A stretch of 64,000 nt of DNA from Streptomyces sp. 135 (GCF_020026305.1 NZ_CP075691.1:3100001-3164000), one strand, 5' to 3'; shown: positions 54,023 through 63,274, counted from the first letter of the stretch. The notes: a model not told the origin generated them from the sequence alone. Numbers and translations are program-made.

Positions 54023-54390
54023 GAGCCGCAGGGGACCACGCGGACGCATCTGCCCACAGCCCGCCGCGCGCGGGTGCGGACCGAGCGGGGTTGCTCGCGC
54101 AGTTCCCCGCGCCCCTTACGGGGCGGTGGTTTCAGGGGCGCGAGGAACTGACGCGTCTGCACAATCCCGCACACCAGCCGCTGCGGCCCGCAAGGGGCTG
54201 AGCGCGCAGTTCCCCGCGCCCCCTTACGGGGCCCTACGGCCGACGACCGCCCCCCAGGGGCGCGAGGAACTGCGCGAGCAACCCCCGTCCCACCCGCACA
54301 CGCAGGCGCACCGTCACAGGCAGACGCGTCTGCGCAATCCCGCACACCAGCCGGTGCGGCCCGCAAGGGGCTGAGCGCGCCCCTTACGGG
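53990..54390. repeat. Dense array of dispersed repeat copies with a 57-bp duplication
   Basis: Five full or near-full copies of the 19-bp repeat: forward with one A (53990-54008; 54257-54275), reverse (54097-54115; 54204-54222), forward with an inserted A (54135-54154), plus a reverse remnant at about 54373-54390 missing the GCAGTTCCCC core. Reverse copies end in CCCC-TTAC-GGGG hairpins. A 57-bp block is duplicated at 54151-54207 and 54324-54380 with two mismatches. The array covers all of the 369-bp convergent gap between cdgA and the oxidoreductase. Confidence 0.85.
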
Positions 54391-54391
54391 G

Positions 54392-55522
54392 CTACGCCCG
54401 GGGCAACCCGTACGCGTCCGCGATCAGCTCGTACGACCGCAGACGGATGTCACCACCGTGCGCGTTGCCCGTGATCATCAGCTCATCCGCCCCCGTCCGC
54501 TTGGCGAGGTCGTCGAGGCCGGTGCGGACCTGGTCGGCGGTGCCATGGATGACGTTGGCGTTCCAGCTCGCGACGAACTCCCGCTCCATCTCGTTGAATT
54601 CGTACGCCTCCGCCTCCTCCGGGGTGGGGACCAGGCCGGGACGCCCGGTGCGCAGGCGGACCATGTTCAGGGCGGCGGCCATGACCTGGCGGCGGGCCTC
54701 GTTCTCGTCGTCCGTGGCGAGCGCCGAGACGCCGATGAGGGCGTAGGGGGCGTCGAGCACCGCGGAGGGCTTGAACGACTCGCGGTAGAGGTCCAGCGCC
54801 GGGACGGTGTTCTGCGCCGAGAAGTGGTGCGCGAAGGCGAACGGCAGGCCGAGGACACCGGCGAGGCGCGCGCTGAAACCGGAGGAGCCGAGCAGCCACA
54901 GCGGCGGCCGGTGCGGGGACTGGACACCGCCGGGCGAGGTCGCCTGGATCGGTCCCGGCACGGCGTGGATGCGCCGGTAGGGGTGGCCGTCCGGGAAGTC
55001 GTCGTCCAAGAAGCGCGTCAGCTCGGCCAGTTGCTGCGGGAACTCGTCGGCGCCCTCGCTCAGCCGGTCCGAGCGGCGCAGCGCGGCGGCGGTGGCGCCG
55101 TCCGTGCCGGGGGCGCGGCCGAGGCCGAGGTCGACGCGGCCGGGGGCCATCGCCTCCAGGGTGCCGAACTGCTCGGCGATGACGAGCGGGGCGTGGTTGG
55201 GCAGCATGACGCCGCCGGAGCCGAGCCGGATGCGGTCGGTGTGGGCGGCGAGGTGGGCGAGGATCACGGCCGGTGAGGAGGACGCGACGCCCGGCATGGA
55301 GTGGTGCTCGGCCACCCAGTAGCGGTGGTAGCCGCGGGCCTCGGCGAGCCCCGCGATCTCGACGCTGGTGCGCAGCGCGTCGGTAGCGGTGCGCCCGGCG
55401 CCGACGGTGACGAGGTCGAGGACGGACAGGGGAACGGGCGCGGTGCCCTGCCGCTCACCCCGGATACCGTCACCGCGGGTGCCGTCGTCGCGGGTGCCGT
55501 CGCCGGTCGGGTCCACTGTCAC
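54392..55522 (-). CDS. LLM-class flavin-dependent oxidoreductase
   Basis: 376 residues from GTG 55522 with GGAGG 7 bases upstream. Luciferase-like TIM barrel: [69 protein letters not shown], and [28 protein letters not shown]. Uses FMNH2 or F420H2; the substrate is unknown. The first 35 residues are a DGTR-repeated low-complexity region from short tandem repeats in the DNA. Convergent with cdgA across the repeat array; divergent from the toxin-antitoxin-like pair. Confidence 0.87.
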   Translation of the reverse strand: MTVDPTGDGTRDDGTRGDGIRGERQGTAPVPLSVLDLVTVGAGRTATDALRTSVEIAGLAEARGYHRYWVAEHHSMPGVASSSPAVILAHLAAHTDRIRLGSGGVMLPNHAPLVIAEQFGTLEAMAPGRVDLGLGRAPGTDGATAAALRRSDRLSEGADEFPQQLAELTRFLDDDFPDGHPYRRIHAVPGPIQATSPGGVQSPHRPPLWLLGSSGFSARLAGVLGLPFAFAHHFSAQNTVPALDLYRESFKPSAVLDAPYALIGVSALATDDENEARRQVMAAALNMVRLRTGRPGLVPTPEEAEAYEFNEMEREFVASWNANVIHGTADQVRTGLDDLAKRTGADELMITGNAHGGDIRLRSYELIADAYGLPRA

Positions 55523-55650
55523 TGGGGTGCCTCCTGCACTGCGTATGTACGTCACGTGGGTACGGGAGAGCACAACAGGAGGCACACTCCGTTTTATTCC
55601 GGGGCCATGGCCGCGCCCCGGCCGGCGCCTCGTACCAGTACCGTGCCGCC

Positions 55651-55899
55651 ATGGCTGATCCCCTGAAGACACTGGTCGACGGAGTCGAGGTCGAGGTGCC
55701 CAACACCATCCCGGACATCCGCGCCGCCCTGCCCGAGGACCGGCGCGCGGAGTTCGACCGGGCCATCAACGCCGCCGGGGTCGACGAGATCCACGCCGTG
55801 ATGCGGCACTGGATGCTGGAGGCCGTGCCCGATCCGGACGCCGAGGCGCGGCTCGCGCGGCTCGCCTCCGACGAGGCCGAGCGGCGGGGAACGGCGTGA
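55651..55899 (+). CDS. Small antitoxin-like protein (DUF6247-like)
   Basis: 82 residues, acidic and helical: an N-terminal beta/helix motif ([31 protein letters not shown]) followed by a long helix ending in [11 protein letters not shown]. Size, acidic charge, and a 4-bp overlap (GTGA) with a downstream basic 86-residue protein are the hallmarks of type II toxin-antitoxin modules, with the antitoxin first. I recall similar proteins as DUF6247 next to toxin-like genes in streptomycetes. Its own promoter would be autoregulated in the 128-bp divergent gap. Confidence 0.6.
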   Translation: MADPLKTLVDGVEVEVPNTIPDIRAALPEDRRAEFDRAINAAGVDEIHAVMRHWMLEAVPDPDAEARLARLASDEAERRGTA

Positions 55900-56156
55900 G
55901 CCCCCGCCACCGCCGGGCCCACCGGATCACCTACGCGCCGCCCGCGGACGACACCCTCGCCAAGATGGGCGACCCCGAGGCGTTCCGCGCCGCGCTGACA
56001 CGCACGATCGGCCGCGACCCGTACGGCCACGGCTCGACGCCCGTACGGGGCGAGCAGGACCGCAGGGAGGCGACCGTCGAGGGTGCCATCGTCCTGTACT
56101 ACGTCTCCGGGTCGGTCCAGACGTTAACGGTGGTCAGACTGATCCTCAGCCCCTGA
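55896..56156 (+). CDS. RelE/ParE-like small protein, possible toxin, with a TTA codon
   Basis: 86 residues, basic N-terminus ([27 protein letters not shown]) with an alpha-helical pair then a C-terminal beta-strand pattern (EATVEGAIVLYYVSGSVQTLTVVRLILSP) like the last strands of RelE/ParE toxins. GTG overlaps the upstream antitoxin-like stop. Codon 77 (56124-56126) is TTA, one of few in this region, which would make full-length product depend on bldA. Classic RelE catalytic residues are not obvious; function is inferred from size, charge and pairing. Confidence 0.55.
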   Translation: MSPRHRRAHRITYAPPADDTLAKMGDPEAFRAALTRTIGRDPYGHGSTPVRGEQDRREATVEGAIVLYYVSGSVQTLTVVRLILSP

Positions 56157-56168
56157 CGCCCCTGCCCC

Positions 56169-56915
56169 CTAGGGAGTGCCGCCGTCGGCCTGGACCACCG
56201 GTTCCCTCGTGAACAGCGAGCCCAGCTCCGGGGCGTTCACCCGGCGCTCGGCGAGCCGCAGCGCCTCCCAGACCGTGACCTGGTTGGCCGTCAGGACCGG
56301 CTTGCCGACGGCCGCCTCCAGCTCGCGGACGTGCGCCGCCGTGTGCAGCGCCGTGTCCGGCAGGAGCAGCGCCTGCGCGTCCGGGTGGTCGCCGTCGCGG
56401 GCGAGCGCGAGGACCTCCTCGCGGCCCCAGGTGCCGACCTCCGCCGCCGTGATGATGCCGCTCCCCCGTGTCGAGACGACCTCCGTGCCCGCCGACTTCA
56501 GGAACGCCGTGAAGTGCGCGGCCACGTCGTCCGGGTACGTCGCCGCGATCGCGACGCGGGCCGCGCCCACCTCGCGTACGGCGTGGGCGAAGGCGAACGA
56601 CGTCGACGAGGCGGGCAGGCCCGCCGCGAGGGCGAGGCCGCGCACCTGCTCGTGCGCGCCCTCCCAGCCGTGGACGAAGCTGCCGCTGGTGCACGCCCAC
56701 ACGACCGCCTCCGCGCCGGAGAGCCGCAGCTCCTCGACGCCGGCGGCGAGCCGCGCGGCCGAGCCCATCTCCAGGAGCGCGTCGACCCGGTGCGCGTCCT
56801 CGCCGATGTCCGTGTGGACGACCTGAAGCCGGACATCGCTGCCGAGCATCTGCTCCATGCGGGGGTAGTCGTCCTCGGCCGAGTGCCCCGGGTAGAGAAA
56901 TCCGAGTGCCGTCAC
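56169..56915 (-). CDS. Maleate isomerase/Asp-Glu racemase family protein, one catalytic Cys replaced
   Basis: 248 residues from GTG 56915 (GGAGGAGG upstream), overlapping the upstream paralogue by 4 bp. AMDase/maleate cis-trans isomerase fold: first catalytic cysteine C75 in WACTSGSF is present, but at the second-Cys position the sequence reads LLLPDTAL with D187. Two-cysteine enzymes of this family racemise or isomerise; loss of one suggests decarboxylase-like or altered chemistry. Ends 12 bp from the convergent toxin-like gene. Confidence 0.82.
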   Translation of the reverse strand: MTALGFLYPGHSAEDDYPRMEQMLGSDVRLQVVHTDIGEDAHRVDALLEMGSAARLAAGVEELRLSGAEAVVWACTSGSFVHGWEGAHEQVRGLALAAGLPASSTSFAFAHAVREVGAARVAIAATYPDDVAAHFTAFLKSAGTEVVSTRGSGIITAAEVGTWGREEVLALARDGDHPDAQALLLPDTALHTAAHVRELEAAVGKPVLTANQVTVWEALRLAERRVNAPELGSLFTREPVVQADGGTP

Positions 56916-57742
56916 GTCCAGCCTCCTCCTTCTGCGGGTGGTCCCGCGGGTGGTCCTTCGGGCAGGCCCTGTGGGGGCGGCGGATTCAGCGGACTCGCGC
57001 CCGGCCGTGCCCCCGGGTCGATCAGTGCCTGATAAGGCCCTACCGCACGCGTACCCAGCCGACGCAGGGCCGACCACATCGTCACCTGGTTCGCCGAGAT
57101 CACCGGCATGCGCAGTTCCGCTTCCAGTTGCGGGATCACGTCGTACGTGGGGAGGTTCGTGCAGCTGATGAAGAGGGCGTCCGCCCCGCCCTCGACCGCG
57201 CGGCGCGCCATGTCGGCCACGTCCCGGTAGGGGACCTTCCAGATGTGCCGGGTCAGCCCCAGGTAGGCGCGGGCCGTGACGACCACGCCCGCCTCGGCCA
57301 GGTACTCCTCCAGGGCCTGCGTCACCGACCAGGTGTAGGGCGTGACGAGGGCGACGCGCCGGGCGCCCAGTTCCGCCAGGGCTTCGAGGAGCGCGCCGGA
57401 GGTGGTCACGGAGGCGACCGCGCCCTCGCGGGTCATGGCCTCGCACATCGCCCGCTCCCCGGCGGTGCCGCCGACGAAGCTGCCCGACGTGCAGGCGTAC
57501 GCGAGGACTTCGGGCTCCGCGACGGTCAGCGCGCGGACCGCGTCGGCGAGCGTCTCGTGCTCGCTGACCAGGCGCGCCAGGTCCAGGCTGACCTCGACGG
57601 GCACGTACGGGGTGCGGGTGAGGTGGAGGGAGACCTCGTCCGGGACCCAGCGCCACAGCTCGCGGTCGAGGGCGAAGTCGAAGGGGGCGACGACACCCAC
57701 ACCTCGTTGTGGGTGCGGTCCGCCGAGGAAGGAGACGTCCAT
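56912..57742 (-). CDS. Maleate cis-trans isomerase / EutA-like protein
   Basis: 276 residues. Both catalytic cysteines present: C84 in YACTSGSFVGG and C194 in ISCTNLPTYDV, the signature of maleate isomerase and arylmalonate decarboxylase relatives. Proline-rich C-terminal tail (about 250-276). First gene of the two-gene minus-strand operon, coupled by GTGA overlap to the one-cysteine paralogue; the pair may form heteromers. Related proteins are annotated EutA in ectoine clusters. The 232-bp divergent gap to the D-2-hydroxyacid dehydrogenase carries their promoters. Confidence 0.85.
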   Translation of the reverse strand: MDVSFLGGPHPQRGVGVVAPFDFALDRELWRWVPDEVSLHLTRTPYVPVEVSLDLARLVSEHETLADAVRALTVAEPEVLAYACTSGSFVGGTAGERAMCEAMTREGAVASVTTSGALLEALAELGARRVALVTPYTWSVTQALEEYLAEAGVVVTARAYLGLTRHIWKVPYRDVADMARRAVEGGADALFISCTNLPTYDVIPQLEAELRMPVISANQVTMWSALRRLGTRAVGPYQALIDPGARPGASPLNPPPPQGLPEGPPAGPPAEGGGWT

Positions 57743-57974
57743 GAGCAGGCCCCAAGTTCGTGCGTGGGATCAGGGACCGGCCGGGGGCCGGGACGAGCTG
57801 CCCGGCGAGGGCGCCGGGACCTGCGGTGCGCACGCGCGCACGGAGAAAGGAGCGGATGGGTGCGGCACCGCTGCCACGGTGCCTCTGTTGACGAAGGTAG
57901 GTTCGGGTGCGAGCGTGGTCAATCCGCACCTTTCAGACGGCTGCGCCGTACCTCTTCAGGGAAGCGGAACCCCC

Positions 57975-58931
57975 TTGGCCACCACCACCGTGCTCGTCCT
58001 TGACGCCGCTCCCCCGACGCCGCCGCCGCGCCTGGGCAGCCTGACCGGCCGCGCCCGGATCCTGCACACCGACGAGGCCGGCCTCGCCGCCCGACTGCCG
58101 CTCGCGGACGTGCTGTTGGTGTGGGACTTCGCCTCGGACGCGGTGCGCCGCGCCTGGCCGGGCGAGGGCTCCCGGCCGCGCTGGGTGCACACCGCGAGCG
58201 CGGGCGTGGACCACCTGATGTGCCCCGAACTCGCCGCCTGCGACACCGTGGTGACCAACGCGCGCGGCGTCTTCGACGAGCCCATCGCGGAGTACGTCGC
58301 CGCGCTCGTCCTCGCCCTGGCCAAGGACCTGCCGCGCACCCTGGAGCTCCAGCGCGAGCGCTCCTGGCGCCACCGCGAGTCGCGGCGGGTCGCGGGCACG
58401 CGCGCGTGCGTGGTGGGCTCGGGACCGATCGGCAGGGCCGTCGCGCGGACCCTCAAGGCGCTCGGCGTCACCACCGCCCTGGTGGGCCGCGCGCCGCGCC
58501 CGGGGGTGCACGGCGCCGAGGAGCTGGACCGGCTGCTCGCGCGCGCCGACTGGGTGGTGTGCGCGGCGCCGCTCACCGACGACACGCGCGGCATGTTCGA
58601 CGCCCGGCGCTTCGGCGTCATGCAGCCCTCGGCGCACTTCATCAACATCGGCCGCGGCCCCCTCGTCGTCGAGGACGACCTGGTGGCCGCCCTGTCGAAG
58701 CGGTGGGTCGCGGGTGCGGCCCTCGACGTCTTCGCGCACGAGCCGCTGCCCGGGGACAGCCCGCTGTGGACGGCACCGGGGCTGCTGGTCTCCCCCCACA
58801 TGAGCGGCGACACGGTCGGCTGGCGCGATGAACTGGGCGCCCAGTTCGTCGAGTTGTACGAGTCCTGGGCGGCGGGTCGGCCGCTGCGGAACGTGGTCGA
58901 CAAGGAACGTGGGTATGTCCCGGGGCACTGA
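57975..58931 (+). CDS. D-2-hydroxyacid dehydrogenase
   Basis: 318 residues from TTG 57975 (MATTTVLVLDA); the start is uncertain and there is no good ribosome binding site. NAD-binding VVGSGPIGRAVART (GxGxxG), catalytic Arg in NIGRGPLVVEDDL, Glu in VFAHEPLPG and His in SPHMSGD. Reduces a 2-oxoacid or oxidises a D-2-hydroxyacid. Followed 18 bp later by an amidase gene. Together with isomerases, amidase and transporter it forms a catabolic island. Confidence 0.85.
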   Translation: MATTTVLVLDAAPPTPPPRLGSLTGRARILHTDEAGLAARLPLADVLLVWDFASDAVRRAWPGEGSRPRWVHTASAGVDHLMCPELAACDTVVTNARGVFDEPIAEYVAALVLALAKDLPRTLELQRERSWRHRESRRVAGTRACVVGSGPIGRAVARTLKALGVTTALVGRAPRPGVHGAEELDRLLARADWVVCAAPLTDDTRGMFDARRFGVMQPSAHFINIGRGPLVVEDDLVAALSKRWVAGAALDVFAHEPLPGDSPLWTAPGLLVSPHMSGDTVGWRDELGAQFVELYESWAAGRPLRNVVDKERGYVPGH

Positions 58932-58949
58932 TCACGACTAGGAGGCCGG

Positions 58950-60353
58950 ATGTCCGAACTCACGGATCTCACCGCCGTACGACTCGTCGACGGATACCGC
59001 AAGGGCGAATTCAGCCCGGTCGACGTGGTCCGCGCCGCGCTGCGGCGGGCCGAGGAGACCCAGCCCCTGGTGAACGCCTTCGTGCGGATCGAGGCCCAGA
59101 CCGCACTGGCCCAGGCCGAGGCCAGTGCCGGGCGGTGGCGGCGCGGGGAGCCGCAGGGCCTGGTGGACGGCGTACCGGTGTCGGTGAAGGACCTCCTGCT
59201 GCTGCGCGGCGGCCCGACCCTGCGGGGCTCGCGGACCATCCGCGCGGAGGGCGAGTGGGACGAGGACGCCCCTTCGGTGGCGCGGCTGCGGGAGCACGGC
59301 GCGGTGTTCATCGGCCGCACGACGACCCCGGAGTTCGGCTGGAAGGGCGTGACGGACAGCCCCCGCAGCGGCATCACCCGCAATCCGTACGACACCTCGC
59401 GCACCTCGGGCGGCTCGAGCGGCGGCAGCGCGGTGGCCGTGGCGGTCGGCGCGGGCCCCTTGTCGCTGGGCACGGACGGCGGTGGCTCGGTGCGCATCCC
59501 GGCGTCGTTCTGCGGGATCTTCGCGCTGAAGCCGACGTACGGCCGGGTGCCGCTGTACCCCGCGAGCCCCTTCGGGACGCTCTCCCACGTGGGGCCGATG
59601 ACGCGGGACGCGGCGGACGCGGCGCTGATGATGGAGGTGATCACGGGCCCCGACCCGCGGGACTGGTCCCAGCTCGGGGCGGTGGCCGGGAGCTTCCGCG
59701 CGGGCCTGGACGGCGGTGTGCGCGGGCTGCGCGTCGCCTACTCGCCCTCGCTGGGCGGCCAGGTCGCGGTGCGGCCCGCCGTCGCGGCGGCCGTGCGGCG
59801 GGCGGTGGAGTCCCTCGCCGCGCAGGGGGCGTACGTGGAGGAGGCCGACCCCGACTTCTCGGAACCGGTGGAGGCCTTCCACACCCTGTGGTTCAGCGGG
59901 GCGGCGCGCGTCGTGCAGCAGCTGGCGCCCGACCGGCGGGAGTTGCTCGACCCGGGGCTGCGGGAGATCTGCGGGCAGGGCGCGCGGTACAGCGCGCTTG
60001 ACTACCTCGCGGCGGTCGACGTCCGCGTGGATCTCGGGCGCCGCATGGGCCGCTTCCACTCGGCGTACGACCTGCTGGTGACGCCGACGCTGCCGATCAC
60101 GGCGTTCGAGGCGGGCGCCGAGTTCCCCAAGGGCTCCGGGCACCGGCGGTGGACGGGCTGGACGCCGTTCACGTACCCCTTCAACCTCACCCAGCAGCCC
60201 GCGGCGACCGTGCCCTGCGGGGTGGACGAGGAGGGGCTGCCGATCGGGGTGCAGATCGTGGGCGCGCGGCATGCCGACACGGTGGTGCTGCGGGCTGCGC
60301 ACGCGTTGTACGAGGCGGGCGGCGTCGGTGTCGCGCCGCCCGTGCTCGGCTGA
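58950..60353 (+). CDS. Amidase signature family hydrolase
   Basis: 467 residues with TAGGAGG ribosome binding site. Catalytic triad of the amidase signature family: K80 (SVKD), cis-Ser in GGSSGGS (156/157) and nucleophile S180 in TDGGGSVRIP. Hydrolyses a carboxamide, such as an N-acyl or maleamate-type compound, to acid and ammonia. No signal peptide. Convergent with the DUF3830 gene (7 bp gap). Confidence 0.9.
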   Translation: MSELTDLTAVRLVDGYRKGEFSPVDVVRAALRRAEETQPLVNAFVRIEAQTALAQAEASAGRWRRGEPQGLVDGVPVSVKDLLLLRGGPTLRGSRTIRAEGEWDEDAPSVARLREHGAVFIGRTTTPEFGWKGVTDSPRSGITRNPYDTSRTSGGSSGGSAVAVAVGAGPLSLGTDGGGSVRIPASFCGIFALKPTYGRVPLYPASPFGTLSHVGPMTRDAADAALMMEVITGPDPRDWSQLGAVAGSFRAGLDGGVRGLRVAYSPSLGGQVAVRPAVAAAVRRAVESLAAQGAYVEEADPDFSEPVEAFHTLWFSGAARVVQQLAPDRRELLDPGLREICGQGARYSALDYLAAVDVRVDLGRRMGRFHSAYDLLVTPTLPITAFEAGAEFPKGSGHRRWTGWTPFTYPFNLTQQPAATVPCGVDEEGLPIGVQIVGARHADTVVLRAAHALYEAGGVGVAPPVLG

Positions 60354-60360
60354 GCGGGGC

Positions 60361-60861
60361 CTAGGCCTGGCGGAAGTTCAGCGTCTCGCCCTGCGCGCCC
60401 GCGCGCCACAGGTCGTTGCAGGCCTCGGCCATGCGGTCGAGGCCGTCGACGATCTGCCCCCAGACGATGCCGGGCACCCAGCCGACGTCGCCGTTCAGGA
60501 GCAGGTTGTTCCGTTCGTAGAAGAGGGCGAGGTCGACGACGGTGGTGCCGGCCCGCACGTCGGCCTCGGGTTCGTAGCCATACGCCGGGGTCCCCAATTC
60601 CGTACCGGAGAAGGAGAAATAGCAGAGATCGCCCGGAATGGGGGTGACTGTCGGATTCTCCAGGGGCGGCTCGCGGTCCGCGAAAGCCGGGAAGAGGGCG
60701 TAGATCTCATTGCGCGCGTATTTCGCGTGGTAGACGTCGGACCCGAGCGGAAGTGCCTCCCACACCGCCGCGCAGGTCACCGGGGCCCGGTCGTCCAGCA
60801 GCCTGGCCGTGCACTGGACTCCCCGCTCGGCGAGGGAGACTTCGATGAATCGGTCTGCCAT
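60361..60861 (-). CDS. DUF3830 family protein
   Basis: 166 residues from ATG 60861 (MADRFIEVSLAERGV); an ATG at 60870 adds three residues and lies closer to GGGGAGG. Compact beta-rich protein, ending VWGQIVDGLDRMAEACNDLWRAGAQGETLNFRQ. DUF3830 proteins have a cyclophilin-like barrel in structural genomics (recalled) and occur beside amino-acid-type transporters and isomerases; biochemical role unknown. Divergent from ehuB across about 100 bp, in which GCCGG-AATTCA-CCGGC may be an operator. Confidence 0.82.
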   Translation of the reverse strand: MADRFIEVSLAERGVQCTARLLDDRAPVTCAAVWEALPLGSDVYHAKYARNEIYALFPAFADREPPLENPTVTPIPGDLCYFSFSGTELGTPAYGYEPEADVRAGTTVVDLALFYERNNLLLNGDVGWVPGIVWGQIVDGLDRMAEACNDLWRAGAQGETLNFRQA

Positions 60862-60966
60862 GAATCCCATGTTCCTCCCCGGGTCAAGACGCCGGGAGCA
60901 CAACGATCGCATCAGGGGCCGGAATTCACCGGCATATGTGGCGTCGAGTCGGGTAGCCGCGCGCCC

Positions 60967-61899
60967 ATGGCTCCACCACTTGGGAACAACGAGGGAATCA
61001 CTGGCAGAGCGGTTCGCCGCCGCGCCCTGCTCACCGGAGCGGGCGGGGCGGCTTTTGGCGCGTTCGGGCTCTCGGCGTGCAGCCGGGTGCCCGAGGAGGG
61101 GAAGGTTCAGGGGGGCGACCTGCTGGAGCGGCTGCGTGACAGCGGCACGGTCAGGATCGGCGTCGCGGGCGAGGTCCCGTTCGGATACATCGACGAGGAC
61201 GGCGAGGTCACCGGCGAGGCGCCGGCCATCGCCAAGGTCATCTTCCCGCGCCTCGGCGTGCCCGAGGTCAAGGCCGTTCCCACCAAGTTCGGGGCGCTGA
61301 TCCCCGGGCTGACGCAGGCACGGCAGTTCGACGTGGTCTCGGCGGGCATGTACATCAACCCCACGCGGTGCGAGCAGGTCCTCTTCTCCGACCCCGACTA
61401 CCTCATGCTCGACTCCTTCATCGTGAAGAAGGGCAACCCGCACGGCATCAGGACGTACGAGGACATCGCGGAGAAGGGCCTGAAGCTGGCGAGCGGCACC
61501 GCCTACGCGGAGATCGACTACGCCAAGGCCGCGGGTGTGAAGGACGTCCTCGTCCTGCCCGACCAGGTGGCGGGGCTCGACGCCGTGGCCCAGGGCCGCG
61601 TCGACGCCTTCGCCGGCACCAACGTCACCGTACGCACGGTGATCAGGAAGAACCCGCGGGTCGAGGCGACGAAGCCCTTCCAGCCGGAGGTCGACGGCAA
61701 GCCGGCCTACGGCGCGGGCGGCTTCGCCTTCCGGCTGTCCGAGAAGAACCTCCGGGACGCCTTCAACAAGGAGCTGCACAAGCTCAAGAAGAGCGGCGAG
61801 CTGCTGCGGATCGTCAAGCCGTTCGGTTTCACCGAGGCCGAGATGACGGACCTGACCCTGCGGAAGCTGTGTCCCCCGGTGAAGGGCGTCTCCTCATGA
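60967..61899 (+). CDS. ehuB: EhuB-like substrate-binding lipoprotein
   Basis: 310 residues. Twin-arginine-like RRRALLTGAGG at 17-27 and lipobox LSAC with C38, then a polar-amino-acid-type binding fold (DSGTVRIGVAGEVPFGYIDEDGEVTGEAPAIAKVIF; GLTQARQFDVVSAGMYINPTRCEQVLFS). Matches ectoine/hydroxyectoine ABC binding protein EhuB by sequence pattern and gene order with C, D and A. Stop overlaps ehuC by 4 bp. The ligand could be another zwitterion or carboxylic acid, as eutBCDE catabolic genes are not here. Confidence 0.82.
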   Translation: MAPPLGNNEGITGRAVRRRALLTGAGGAAFGAFGLSACSRVPEEGKVQGGDLLERLRDSGTVRIGVAGEVPFGYIDEDGEVTGEAPAIAKVIFPRLGVPEVKAVPTKFGALIPGLTQARQFDVVSAGMYINPTRCEQVLFSDPDYLMLDSFIVKKGNPHGIRTYEDIAEKGLKLASGTAYAEIDYAKAAGVKDVLVLPDQVAGLDAVAQGRVDAFAGTNVTVRTVIRKNPRVEATKPFQPEVDGKPAYGAGGFAFRLSEKNLRDAFNKELHKLKKSGELLRIVKPFGFTEAEMTDLTLRKLCPPVKGVSS

Positions 61900-62630
61900 T
61901 GTCGTCGGAGTTCTTCGGGAACTGGTTCCTGCCCGGTATCTGGATCACCCTCCAGGTCACCTTCCTCAGCGCGGCCCTCGCCTTCGTGATCGCCTTCCCG
62001 ATCGGTGTGCTGCGCACGAACCGGCTCTGGATCGTGCGGTTCCTCGCCGGGGCCTACTTCGAGATCTTCCGCAGTACGTCGTCACTGGTCTTCATGTACT
62101 GGATCGCGTTCACGGTCCCGCCGGTTTTCGGCATCAGTTTCCAGCCGATGTTCGCGGGCGTGCTGGCACTCGGCATCACCTACGGGGCCTACGCCTCGGA
62201 GATCGTGCGCGGCGCGCTCGCCGCGGTGCCGCCCGCGCAGCGCGAGGCGGGCATCGCCCTGAACTTCACGCCGTTCCAGCGGCTGCGCCGCATCGAACTC
62301 CCGCAGGCCTGGCCGGAGATGATCCCGCCATTCAACAACCTGCTCATCGAGCTGCTCAAGGGCACCTCACTGGTGTCCCTCATCGCGGTGGCCGACATGA
62401 CCTTCGCCGGTGACCTGCTGCGACTCGTCACGAACGAGAGCGCGCCGATCTACACGCTGCTGCTCGTCCTGTACTTCGTCCTCGCGTTCGTCCTCACGCG
62501 CGGCATGCGGCTCCTGGAGCGGCACGCCAAGAAACGGGTCGGCCAGGCGCCCGAGAAGACGGGCCTGTTCAGCGGGATGCGCGCCAAGTCGTCGATCGAC
62601 GTCGTCGCCGGTACGGGGGCTGCCAAGTGA
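61896..62630 (+). CDS. ehuC: EhuC-like ABC permease
   Basis: 244 residues, four to five membrane helices of the His/Glu/Gln/Arg permease type (WITLQVTFLSAALAFVIAFPIGVLR). EAA-type loop at about 125-145 (QREAGIALNFTPFQRLRRIELPQAWPEMIPPF). ATG overlaps the ehuB stop. C-terminal 30-residue cytoplasmic tail. Confidence 0.85.
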   Translation: MMSSEFFGNWFLPGIWITLQVTFLSAALAFVIAFPIGVLRTNRLWIVRFLAGAYFEIFRSTSSLVFMYWIAFTVPPVFGISFQPMFAGVLALGITYGAYASEIVRGALAAVPPAQREAGIALNFTPFQRLRRIELPQAWPEMIPPFNNLLIELLKGTSLVSLIAVADMTFAGDLLRLVTNESAPIYTLLLVLYFVLAFVLTRGMRLLERHAKKRVGQAPEKTGLFSGMRAKSSIDVVAGTGAAK

Positions 62631-63274
62631 ACTGGAACTGGTCGCATGTCGACGACTTCATGCCGCTCTTCTGGGACGGCGTGGAACTCACCCTCCAGGC
62701 GCTGTTCTTCGGCACCCTGATCGCCTTCTCGCTGGGCCTGGTCTGGGCGATCGCGCAGCGCTCGGAGAAGAAGTGGATCCGGTGGCCGGTCACCGCCGTC
62801 ACCGAGTTCATCCGCAGCACCCCGCTGCTGGTGCAGCTGTTCTTCCTGTTCTACGTGGTGCCTCAGTGGGGCCCCTCCATGTCTCCCCTCACCACGGGCA
62901 TCGTCGGCCTCGGGCTGCACTACTCGACGTACACCTCGGAGGTCTACCGCGCCGGGATCGAGGGTGTGCCCGCCGGCCAGTGGGAGGCGGCGACCGCGCT
63001 CAGCCTCTCCAGGCGCCGCACCTGGACGTCCGTGATCCTGCCGCAGGCGGTGCGCCGGGTGATCCCGGCGCTCGGCAACTACGTGATCATCATGCTGAAG
63101 GAGTCGCCGCAGATGGCCGCCATCGGCGCGCTCGACATGCTGGGCCAGGCCCAGGGCTACAGCCAGGCGACCTTCACCTACGAGGCGATCAGCGTGGTCG
63201 GTGTCGCCTTCATCGTCATCGCCTACCCGGCCTCTGTCCTTCTGCGAGCTTTGGAGCGTCGCCTTGTCCGCTGA
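62627..63274 (+). CDS. ehuD: EhuD-like ABC permease
   Basis: 215 residues from GTG 62627 overlapping the ehuC stop by 4 bp. Five helices; EAA-type loop about 123-145 (QWEAATALSLSRRRTWTSVILPQAVRRVI). Dimerises with EhuC. Confidence 0.86.
   Translation: MNWNWSHVDDFMPLFWDGVELTLQALFFGTLIAFSLGLVWAIAQRSEKKWIRWPVTAVTEFIRSTPLLVQLFFLFYVVPQWGPSMSPLTTGIVGLGLHYSTYTSEVYRAGIEGVPAGQWEAATALSLSRRRTWTSVILPQAVRRVIPALGNYVIIMLKESPQMAAIGALDMLGQAQGYSQATFTYEAISVVGVAFIVIAYPASVLLRALERRLVR

Noticed and set aside
53990..54390. Possible CRISPR array
   Set aside because: Repeats alternate in orientation, spacers are not uniform, and no cas genes are present; the RecB-like protein is not Cas4 in a cas locus.
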